NCBI GenBank assembly: GCA_003498085.1
Contig: DNCM01000088.1
Location: 1 to 16,930, forward strand
Direction: 5' to 3'
Source: a bacterium
GTDB taxonomy: Bacteria; UBA9089; UBA9088
Length of the DNA: 16,930 bases
Position numbers and translations under genes: made by a program. Positions 7,271 to 14,600 of the stretch are shown here, one piece after another (positions within the stretch are counted from its first letter, which is position 1; the number at the start of each line of letters is the position of its first letter). The notes beneath the pieces were generated by a model, which saw only the letters and a program-made list of their open reading frames with translations, was not told where the DNA came from and made no database searches.

Positions 7271-8251
7271 TTAAACTTTTCCTTTTATTTCGTTTTCAAT
7301 TTCACTTACAACATCTTTGTTCTTCTTTAGGAATTCTCTCGCATTCTCTCTTCCCTGACCTATGGTTTTTTCTTTGTATGAGTAATATGCACCCTTTTGA
7401 GTAATTATCCCTCTGTTTATGGCAATATCAATGAGTGTTCCTTCGTAAGATATACCTGTGTCATAAAGGATTTCAAATTCTGCCTCTTTGAATGGTGGGG
7501 CAATTTTGTTCTTTACAACCTTTACCCTCACCCTTGAGCCTATAATCTCATCACCCTTTGTTATATTTTGAATCCTTCTCATGTCAAGCCTGACCGATGA
7601 GTAGAATTTCAATGCCATTCCACCTGGCGTTGTCTCTGTTGGTCCGAACATAACGCCTATCTTCTGCCTCAGTTGGTTTATAAACAAAACAACAGTCTTT
7701 GATTTTGATATAACAGACGTAAGTTTTCTTAATGCTTGGGACATGAGCCTTGCCTGTAGAGCGATATGGCTTTCTCCCATCTCTCCTTCTATTTCTTGTC
7801 TAGAAACCAAAGCAGCAACAGAATCTACTACAATGACATCAATTGCACCTGACCTTACTAAGTTTTCTGCTATCTCTAATGCCTGCTCTCCTGTATCTGG
7901 CTGAGAAATGAGAAGGTTGTTTATATCAACACCAACCTTTTTTGCATAGCTTGGGTCTAGAGCATGCTCTGCATCAATGTATGCACAGACACCTCCTTCT
8001 TTTTGTGCCTGAGAAACTATGCTTAAGCATAATGTCGTCTTTCCAGATGACTCCATGCCAAAAACCTCAACAACCCTTCCCCTTGGAACACCACCCACGC
8101 CAATTGCAACATCCAATGTTAATGCACCTGTTGAAACGCTTTCAACCTCCATTATCTTGCTATCCCCAAGCCTCATAACCGCTCCCTTTCCAAACTGCTT
8201 CTCAATTTGGGATAGGGCTATCTCTAACGCTTTTTTCTTTTGTTCTTCCAT
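7271..8251 (-). CDS. recA: recombinase RecA
   Basis: A 326-residue RecA, the DNA-dependent ATPase of homologous recombination and the co-protease that triggers SOS. Walker A is GMESSGKT (65-72); most RecAs have proline at the second position, but this site varies between phyla. The Walker B strand IDVIVVDSVAAL and the L2 loop NQLRQKIGVMFG-PTETTPGG are present; the L2 wording differs slightly from the usual NPETT. The C-terminal domain is complete, but there is no long acidic tail, which explains why it is shorter than the 350-residue proteobacterial proteins. ATG 8251 has AGAGG (8264-8260) 8 bases upstream. Inverted repeats overlap the likely promoter (see separate entry). This is the best phylogenetic marker in the window. 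Confidence 0.98.
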   Translation of the reverse strand: MEEQKKKALEIALSQIEKQFGKGAVMRLGDSKIMEVESVSTGALTLDVAIGVGGVPRGRVVEVFGMESSGKTTLCLSIVSQAQKEGGVCAYIDAEHALDPSYAKKVGVDINNLLISQPDTGEQALEIAENLVRSGAIDVIVVDSVAALVSRQEIEGEMGESHIALQARLMSQALRKLTSVISKSKTVVLFINQLRQKIGVMFGPTETTPGGMALKFYSSVRLDMRRIQNITKGDEIIGSRVRVKVVKNKIAPPFKEAEFEILYDTGISYEGTLIDIAINRGIITQKGAYYSYKEKTIGQGRENAREFLKKNKDVVSEIENEIKGKV

Positions 8252-8315
8252 TATTTTCGCCTCTTTTTGTTAGAATCTTTAAATGATTTCACAAATTTAC
8301 TCTCAGTTTTTTATT

Positions 8316-8344
8316 ATTATAAAAAGGTAAGGACTTACAAGTTC
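8316..8344 (-). promoter_or_regulatory. probable recA promoter
   Basis: A perfect TATAAT lies at 8321-8316 on the minus strand, 64 bases before the recA ATG. With 17-base spacing the -35 would be GAACTT (8344-8339), a weak match. TTGTAA at 8340-8335 is a better -35 but is spaced only 13 bases from this -10, or 16 from the overlapping AATAAT. A weak -35 would suit a regulated gene. The rest of the 112-base gap up to 8363 holds the inverted repeats described separately. Confidence 0.45.
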
Positions 8345-8352
8345 TATCCTTA
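8327..8352. promoter_or_regulatory. interlocked inverted repeats upstream of recA (operator or terminator)
   Basis: GTAAG-GA-CTTAC (8327-8338) is a palindrome with 5-base arms directly next to the -10. GGACTTACAAGTTC (8331-8344) is an imperfect palindrome (5 of 7 pairs) over the -35 area. TAAGGA (8328-8333) pairs with TCCTTA (8347-8352). Operators at this position in recA genes are usually LexA sites. Alternatively, read on the minus strand, the outer pair followed by CCTTTTT could be a weak terminator for the LysM gene. Confidence 0.4.
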
Positions 8353-8363
8353 GACAATCCATG

Positions 8364-9101
8364 CTATCTCAACGAGTTCGCTATTACGATTCCAACAAAT
8401 ACGGAAATAGCAAGAATTTCCTTGTATCTCCTTTGTATTTTTTCTTCTTTTGCTATCTGCTCCTTCTCTTCTCTTACTTCTTGTAATTCCTTTTCTTTTC
8501 TTTGGATAAGCTTCCTTTCGCGAATCAATATACCCTCTGTTAAATCAAGCCTTTCTTCTGTTTGCGAAAGCCTCACTGCAAGTGCATCTATCTCTTTTCT
8601 TATAGATCCTGTCTCATTTTTTAGGTCATAAAGCCCTTTTTCAAACTCCTCTCTTTCCAAAAGAATAGCCTCGATGACTTCCTCTCTTTCTTTATCATAA
8701 ATAATCTCCTTAATAATCTCTTTCTCCTTTGGAGCTAATTTTAGTTTTTCTATCTCCTCACTTAACTTTGCAATTTCTTCATCTTTTTTCTTAATTTTTG
8801 CTTTTAGTTCTGCTTCAAGCTCTTCTACCCTTCTTATAACAAGCTTTCCATCCTTTATTCCGATTGCCAATTTCTCACCAGGATATATCAAATGAGGATT
8901 TGTAAATTGGTTATATCTTTCAAATTCTAACCATTGTTGGCATCTACCAATATATTTTCCTGCCAAATCCCAAAGGGTATCACCCTTTTTGACGATAATA
9001 ATCTCATACTCTTCTTCTTTAAGCTCTTTTTGTGTAATCTTGGCAAAGGACAAAGAAGGTATCAACCCTAATATTACCATCAAAAAAATAGCTCTCTTCA
9101 T
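8364..9101 (-). CDS. LysM-domain envelope protein with long coiled coil
   Basis: A 245-residue exported protein. Residues 1-20 form a signal peptide (hydrophobic FLMVILGLIPSLSFA, then a cleavage-like A-K). A single LysM domain follows at about 33-81 (IIVKKGDTLWDLAGKYIG ... NPHLIYPGEKLAI), the fold that binds peptidoglycan. Residues 90-225 are highly charged heptad-like sequence (EELEAELKAKIKKKDEEIAK onward), predicted to be a long coiled coil. A hydrophobic segment, ILAISVFVGIVIANSL (229-244), ends the protein and could be a C-terminal membrane anchor. The layout suggests a spacer linking the cell wall with a membrane. A GGAGGT site stands 11 bases before the ATG. I cannot name a specific family; relation to YgaU- or FimV-like LysM proteins is only architectural. 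Confidence 0.75.
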   Translation of the reverse strand: MKRAIFLMVILGLIPSLSFAKITQKELKEEEYEIIIVKKGDTLWDLAGKYIGRCQQWLEFERYNQFTNPHLIYPGEKLAIGIKDGKLVIRRVEELEAELKAKIKKKDEEIAKLSEEIEKLKLAPKEKEIIKEIIYDKEREEVIEAILLEREEFEKGLYDLKNETGSIRKEIDALAVRLSQTEERLDLTEGILIRERKLIQRKEKELQEVREEKEQIAKEEKIQRRYKEILAISVFVGIVIANSLR

Positions 9102-9121
9102 TTTATTCTCTACCTCCGTTT

Positions 9122-9151
9122 AATATAGTGATATTTAAAATCAACAACCAA
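9122..9151 (-). promoter_or_regulatory. likely promoter of the LysM gene
   Basis: Minus-strand TTGGTT (9151-9146) and TATATT (9127-9122) are 18 bases apart, and the GGAGGT ribosome site follows shortly after. It lies in the 58-base gap between the unknown 312-residue gene and the LysM gene. The LysM gene can therefore be expressed independently of the upstream genes. Confidence 0.45.
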
Positions 9152-9159
9152 TCCTATCT

Positions 9160-10098
9160 TCATTTAAAAGTACCAACTTGAGACCTAATATATCTTGGAC
9201 AATATATTCCTATTTTATCTTTGTTTTCATCCCACCATTTCAATTCACCATAAATTATTTCATTATCTCGTTCCATTTTAAGTAAAGAAAAATACCCATT
9301 AGAAATTTGCATCGAACTTAAAAAAGACACTTCTATTCCATACCCTACCTCTGTTTTATTAATTATTTTACCACCGCCTCTATAAGGTATATTTCCTACA
9401 TACCAGTATAAAATTTCTATATTTTTATTTTCCCCATCACTCCTTTTGTTTCTCGTGATTCTATTTTTATCTTCTCTCAATATTTTCTTTGCCCTAAGAT
9501 AGCCGAGATATTCCATTTCATTAACTTCTCCAGAAATCAATCCTATCAAACACATTTCGTCTTCTTTGTTATCAATATTAAGCTTTAAACACTTTAAAAG
9601 ATTAGATTGAAGATCGTCTTCTAAAAACCAATTATCTGGAACTGAAAAATAATTTTTAAAGATAAGGATAAATCCATAAGTAGTTTGGGATGCCCTATAC
9701 CGAAAATCCATTTCATTACGCCACCTAATCTTTCCTGCCCCTAAGGTATTCATTATATTATCCACTTCCTTTTTAGTCAATCTTATTTTATTCAAATATT
9801 CTATTTTTCTCAACCAACCAAAATATTGATATTTTGAAAGTATACATTTCATAAACATTTCAAAAAGTAAGATATTTTCTTCTAATAAAACTAATCTCTT
9901 AATCATATTTTCTAAAATTTTGTCCATTTCTTTTATCCTTTTGTCAGCAAAAGGATAGCGAAAATGATGAATTACCTCATTATTGAAAAGAATATATGGA
10001 ATATTTCCTCCTATAAATCTACCTCTTGCCTTTTTTCCTGCAAATGAATAACCTATCTTATTTAAAGAGTTATTAATTGTTAATTCTATTGTTTTCAT
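9160..10098 (-). CDS. unknown 312-residue protein paired with a HicB-like gene
   Basis: I do not recognise this protein. It has no signal peptide and no convincing membrane helix, so it is probably cytoplasmic. The N-terminal 50 residues look like strands (MKTIELTINN, then GGNIPYILFNNEVIHHFRYPF). About 53-125 is helical, with a possible helix-turn-helix-like LTKKEVDNIMNTLGAGKIRW (107-126). A charged linker near 205-226 precedes a strand-rich C-terminus ending in CPRYIRSQVGTFK. The phrase GNIPY occurs twice (31-36 region and 235-239), hinting at a distant internal duplication. It is the more AT-rich part of the window: four sampled 60-base lines average about 28% GC against about 38% in recA. 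Its ATG overlaps the stop of the HicB-like gene by 4 bases, which suggests the pair acts together. A toxin or effector role is possible but unproven. Confidence 0.6.
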   Translation of the reverse strand: MKTIELTINNSLNKIGYSFAGKKARGRFIGGNIPYILFNNEVIHHFRYPFADKRIKEMDKILENMIKRLVLLEENILLFEMFMKCILSKYQYFGWLRKIEYLNKIRLTKKEVDNIMNTLGAGKIRWRNEMDFRYRASQTTYGFILIFKNYFSVPDNWFLEDDLQSNLLKCLKLNIDNKEDEMCLIGLISGEVNEMEYLGYLRAKKILREDKNRITRNKRSDGENKNIEILYWYVGNIPYRGGGKIINKTEVGYGIEVSFLSSMQISNGYFSLLKMERDNEIIYGELKWWDENKDKIGIYCPRYIRSQVGTFK

Positions 10099-10388
10099 AC
10101 CAAAAGTTCTTTAAATTTTTCTAAATCTCTCTTTGGTTTCTCCCCTAATCTATTTTCATTTTCTCTAAGAAATTCAAATGATTCCCATAATCCTTCGTAA
10201 AGATCCTCTATCGCCTTTTCTTTATTTGGATTTCCTCCTTCATATCCGACAACATTCGGAAATTCCTCTACGTAAGCATAATACCCACCACTATCTGTTT
10301 GTTTAGTTTTTATATTCAAAGTTTTTCTTTTTATTTCACTCAAGAAATATTCCTTTGTTATTTTTTCTAACTCTATTTTTTCATACAT
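10095..10388 (-). CDS. HicB-like protein (possible antitoxin)
   Basis: A 97-residue small protein. After a 30-residue charged N-terminus, residues 33-85 follow the partial RNase H-like pattern of HicB/UPF0150 antitoxins: GGYYAYVEEFPNVVGYEG, then KEKAIEDLYEGLWESFEFL and a trailing NRLGEKP. The order GGY, hydrophobic-P, G, a helix with FEF, then a proline matches E. coli HicB. The C-terminal DNA-binding part of longer HicB proteins is missing, and no HicA (a small double-stranded-RNA-binding toxin) is encoded beside it. It begins 16 bases after the PorV-type gene, with AGG in that gene's stop region as a poor ribosome site. GATAAT 10 bases before the ATG could be a -10. The fold call is moderately sure; the antitoxin role is inference. 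Confidence 0.6.
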   Translation of the reverse strand: MYEKIELEKITKEYFLSEIKRKTLNIKTKQTDSGGYYAYVEEFPNVVGYEGGNPNKEKAIEDLYEGLWESFEFLRENENRLGEKPKRDLEKFKELLV

Positions 10389-10404
10389 ATTTTTATAAAT
10401 TATC

Positions 10405-11331
10405 CTAAAAATTCATTGATAATGAAATATAGTGGTTATCAACAGGGTCTATCCACTCCTTTTTTTCAACACCATAGGCATAATCAAGACGCCATTTATC
10501 ATGGGCAAGACCTATTCCTCCTCGAATATCTCCATTGTTTAAACCAAGTCTAAACAAGATAATGTTAAAAGCCTTATATTCACCACCAAGTGCCCATCCA
10601 AACCTATTTTTATTCTTATCATCCTTTCTATTATATAAATCAAGACTCATAAGTACTGGCATATTTTCATCGCTAAACAAGAGGGTTTTTCTCCTAAACC
10701 CTTTGCAATAGCCTTCGTTAAATCCACTACTTCTTAAACCCTTCCAAAATTCTTTCGGATTCCATCTTAGTGCAATCCCACCTATAATAGTTTTATCTAG
10801 ATTTATACCTTGAATTTCTGCAAAGAGGTTTCGGATACAAAGCCCAAAGTTTATGTCTTCTTTAATCTCTGGGCTGTAAAGGATTCCGATATCAAAGCCA
10901 AAAGAAGCATCGGATGCTCTTTCATTCGAATATTGAAAAATCTTTAAGCTTGTTCCACATTTTACACCACCATTTATCCTACCAGCATAGGACATAGTAT
11001 AAACAGATTCCCCTGCTTTATCTCCCCATTGATTTTCTGCCTTTGTAAGATTCCCTGATTGGTTGATATATGAAAAACCTGTATTCTTCCAAACAAGCCC
11101 AACATACTGATATGTAAGCTCATTAAGCTTTTGGGAATACATATACATCTCTTCCCTATCGGAAATCTTAAGAATGCCCGCTGGGTTATAATAAAGGCAG
11201 GATGCATCATCTGCTATTCCTGTAAATGCACCTCCCATACCTAGAGATCTTGCCCCTACACCTTCAAATTTAAAGTTGGCAAGGCTTATACTTGCCATAC
11301 TCACTAAAAGAACCAGGATTCTTTTTTTCAT
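10405..11331 (-). CDS. outer-membrane beta-barrel protein, PorV/PorQ family
   Basis: A 308-residue exported barrel protein. The signal peptide is MKKRILVLLVSMASISLA. The mature N-terminus has GARSLGMGGAFTGIADDA (26-43) followed by YYNPAGI (47-53), the hallmark of PorV/PorQ and the related UPF0164/FadL-like proteins. The remainder is alternating amphipathic strands ending in YISLSMNF, with the terminal phenylalanine typical of barrels inserted by BamA. PorV is the outer-membrane partner that receives cargo in type IX secretion; other members of the family are porins or have no known role. The ATG at 11331 is chosen because AGGAGG (11343-11338) stands 6 bases before it; a TTG 21 bases upstream would bury that site inside the gene. 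The giant C-terminal-domain protein encoded two genes upstream is an obvious cargo candidate. Confidence 0.8.
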   Translation of the reverse strand: MKKRILVLLVSMASISLANFKFEGVGARSLGMGGAFTGIADDASCLYYNPAGILKISDREEMYMYSQKLNELTYQYVGLVWKNTGFSYINQSGNLTKAENQWGDKAGESVYTMSYAGRINGGVKCGTSLKIFQYSNERASDASFGFDIGILYSPEIKEDINFGLCIRNLFAEIQGINLDKTIIGGIALRWNPKEFWKGLRSSGFNEGYCKGFRRKTLLFSDENMPVLMSLDLYNRKDDKNKNRFGWALGGEYKAFNIILFRLGLNNGDIRGGIGLAHDKWRLDYAYGVEKKEWIDPVDNHYISLSMNF

Positions 11332-11337
11332 TTTCTT

Positions 11338-11343
11338 CCTCCT
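11338..11343 (-). promoter_or_regulatory. consensus Shine-Dalgarno site fixing the PorV-type start
   Basis: AGGAGG on the minus strand ends 6 bases before the ATG at 11331. It decides against the longer TTG start at 11352. Confidence 0.8.
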
Positions 11344-11406
11344 TTTACACAAGCTTTAACTTTTTATTTCCATTTCTCCTTAAGTTTTTTAATGATTATT
11401 CCCATT

Positions 11407-11607
11407 TTATGCTACAATCCTTGTCTCCAAAAGAGAGATTCTTTTCTTTAAATCCTCAATCTCATCTGTCCTTTTTCTTTGTTCCCTTAATAGCCTTAAC
11501 TCACTATCTATCCTTTTTAATTCAACAGCCACAGTAACATCTGGCCTCCTTATCTCTGCCAAAAGCTCATTTCTGACCAAACCTATCTTATCTTCCAGAT
11601 TTGCCAA
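11407..11607 (-). CDS. small coiled-coil protein of unknown function
   Basis: A 66-residue, highly charged protein made almost entirely of heptad-like helix: LEDKIGLVRNELLAEI (4-19), then ELKRIDSELRLLREQRKRTD and EIEDLKKRISLLETRIVA to the end. No signal peptide is present. It starts with TTG at 11607, 7 bases after the stop of the giant surface protein. The GTGAGGT across that stop serves as a ribosome site about 10 bases before the TTG. It lies between the giant protein and the PorV-type barrel, which suggests co-expression with this export module; a helper or scaffold role is a guess. Base composition and in-frame codon use resemble its neighbours. The short length and non-ATG start leave some doubt that it is translated. 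Confidence 0.55.
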   Translation of the reverse strand: MANLEDKIGLVRNELLAEIRRPDVTVAVELKRIDSELRLLREQRKRTDEIEDLKKRISLLETRIVA

Positions 11608-11614
11608 TCCAGAT

Positions 11615-14600
11615 TTACCTCACAATAGCAATTAGCCCTGTCTTGATTATAGATTCACCATCTGCTTTAACCCTAATCTGGAAAACATAGAGACCTGGCT
11701 TTAAGTATTTTCCACCATCTGTTTTTCTTCCGGACCATTTAATAGATTCTCTTTTTCCTCCTTGTCTCCTTTCCTCATTAGCTACAGTTGCAACGAGGTC
11801 TCCAGCTGTATCGTAGACTTTTATTGTAACATCTGCGGGCCTTCCAAGTTCAAAGCTAAACTCTGTTTCGCCATCCTCTTTTGGATTGTACGGATTGAAT
11901 TTAACTTTAAAGTCGCCAAAGAGTGTACTTGGTAAAATTCGTGGAATACCTTCACCCGTTCCCAAAACAAACATGCATAGATGGGTAATCTGAACACTCA
12001 CACAATTTCTCTCTTTATCAACTTCACCTCCAAGCTTCACCCATCCCTTCCTTGATTCATCGTAATAGAAGATAGCAAGGTCTTTTTCTAATATCTTCAT
12101 CTGGTCTACACAGCCATTATTATCCAAATCAGAATAGGCAATGGTTAATGTAGCAGGCTTTGCAAACTGCATAGAAGGCTTAATCTCCCAACCTGTAAAT
12201 GGAACTACATTTATATTCAACAGTGGAGGAGGTGTAAATGAATTTACTGTAAATGTTGCTGGATTATTTATAGCACCTACTGGAAGTTCCAACATGCAAG
12301 CAAAAGTCTTACTTCCCATATCAAGATGCCCAACTACCCCACTTGTACCAATATATGTAATCCTTGACTCTGGAAGCCTTCTATACATAATAGGATGCTC
12401 TGCAGTAACCTCAGAAACATTTCCTCCATCGTCTATAAACTTTACAACAACACTCTTTAACCCGTCTACATCTGACTGATACAGTTCCCAACCTTTATAT
12501 ATAACATCATAAGGAACTATAATACTTCCTTTACTAAATGGATTCTGTTCCTCTCCTATAAAGTTTGCAATCCACATTTCTTCAACATCTTCATCTGTTG
12601 TCTCTATCTTCAATGTTACCGTTGAAAAAGATGTATAGCCATCGTTATCATTCTCTGGATCTAATATTTCAACCCTGCACTTTGGAGGCTCTTTATCAAA
12701 CTCTATAGAGCTATGCACTATCTTCTCATTCCAAGAGCTATCTACAAATTTTACATATATCTTATTTACATCAACAACTGTGTCAATCTCAACAGTAGTT
12801 GTAGCATAGGCATTAAGAGGATCAGTAAATGTACCAACTTTATCAGGATAAGTAAAGTCATTATCTCCTACACTCACATAATAAGAAGAAGCACCCGTTC
12901 CCCTCAAATCAAGCTCTACAACCTTGTAAGGATTAGGGTTCTCATAGACATAGGTGACAACAACAGTAGAAGTGCTTCGAATATTTGTTCCCAAATAAAC
13001 TACTCTACTTCTACTTTCATAACAACTTCCCAACTTGTCTTTGGTCCCTGTGCGCTCATAATGGACATAATAAGTATCTGTTATTGGAACAGGGCTTGAA
13101 AGAGAAATTTTTCCATTCCTTAAGTCAAATTTTCCTCCTGTATAGTAATTTGTTCCTGTCCCAGCGGGATTACCATAGATACCTTTCACAAAAACAACAG
13201 GTGCATATCTGACGTAGAATTCAGTTTGTTGTGAATCAAGAGTAATCGTCTCTACTACAGGCACTACAGAAGAAAGTCCGTTGAATGTATAGTCTATGGT
13301 ATATGTTCCTTCAGTAATACCTTCAATAAGATATATTCTGCCTTTTTGGGCATTGAACCAATTATCATACCAGTTTTTGCTCTTATCTCCTCCCTTATAG
13401 ACACCGCTAACATGAGTTATTCCTTTATTCTGCACATCGACATAACCTGCTCCAGCTTTTTTAATGTAAACTTCCTCATCAATAACATCCACTCCTGAAT
13501 AGAAGTTCTTCTCTCCTGCCTCTTTCTCCCAAACACCCCTTACCCAAAGAACAGGACCATAATTCAATGTAATGCTCCCTGCATCTTGAGGAACAGTATA
13601 TTTCTCATATTCCCTTGCCAATGTATTCTCAGACATCTTAAATGCACCCTTATTTATAAGAACAGAAATCTCTGTTGGTCCTTGTGTATCTAAGAATATT
13701 GTATCTGTAACTATGCCGGTATTTCCTTCTTCATCTTTGAAATTAACAGTTACGGTCACATATGTCTCTGTTGCTGCAATCTCCTTATCTCCTCCTAATT
13801 TCCAACTTCTTTCTCCTGCAAAATTCTGCCAATTCATCCAGCCAAGCTCATTTCCTAAGCTATCCTTAATCATGACCTGTTCTATTCCAATATTATCCTC
13901 TCCTGAAATTACTAAGGTAACATCTCTCGAATTTGTTGTCCCTGCATCGTTATTTATTTTGACACTACCTATTGGTGAAACATCATCATAGACATTAATG
14001 TGGTAATCTTTACTCCTTTCTTTATTGTCTGATGTATCCCAAACTTCAACCCAAAAAATAATTGAACCTACCCTATCATAAGGAATAGGAACAACACCTG
14101 TTGCTTCATTACCAACAATATCCATTGGGTTTCCACTTGATTGGATAGAAATGCCTTTCCTTGTAAAGTCAGTATAGTAAAGTCTTGCCTCCTTAACTTT
14201 TACATTGTCAGTAACAGTTGCTTCGATAGTCAATGAACCTTTGCTATTCCCAGCTAGCTTATCTTCTGTAATATAAGAGATCGTCGGTTTTTCATCATCT
14301 CCTACAGCAATTTTGTACGTACCATTTTGCGGTTCTCTTGTTTTATTGTTCTTATTATCTTCGGCAACAATGTAGTAAACAATATTTCCTATCTTATCAT
14401 TGGCTACAGGAATAGTAAATGTTCCTCTTGTGTATGTTGATCCAAAAGCTGGATTAAATATTCCAGAAAGTTCCGTCTCTTCTCCATCTATTGGAGTATA
14501 ATAAAGCTTAACACTAATTATAGATTCATTATCTATAACCTTCACCTTTATTGTTACATCATCGCCTGTCGTTGTATCAACATCACCAGTAACTTCGGAA

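Noticed and set aside
7262..7276. Perfect palindrome GTTTAAA-A-TTTAAAC between alr and recA, followed by a T-rich run on the plus strand
   Set aside because: The stem is nearly all A-T and the loop is too small unless the stem shrinks to five pairs; too weak to call a terminator, and it covers the recA stop codon.
11332..11352. Upstream TTG start adding seven residues to the PorV-type protein
   Set aside because: It would place the perfect AGGAGG ribosome site inside the gene and spoil the signal peptide; the ATG at 11331 fits both.
11356..11373. Five-codon minus-strand ORF preceded by AAGGAG, between the 66-residue gene and the PorV-type gene
   Set aside because: Could be a leader peptide, but its length and A/T-rich content make a chance match likely.
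12713..13099. Plus-strand open frame of 128 codons opposite the giant surface gene
   Set aside because: It is a shadow of the Ig-repeat gene; the minus-strand frame is continuous with domain-level repeats.
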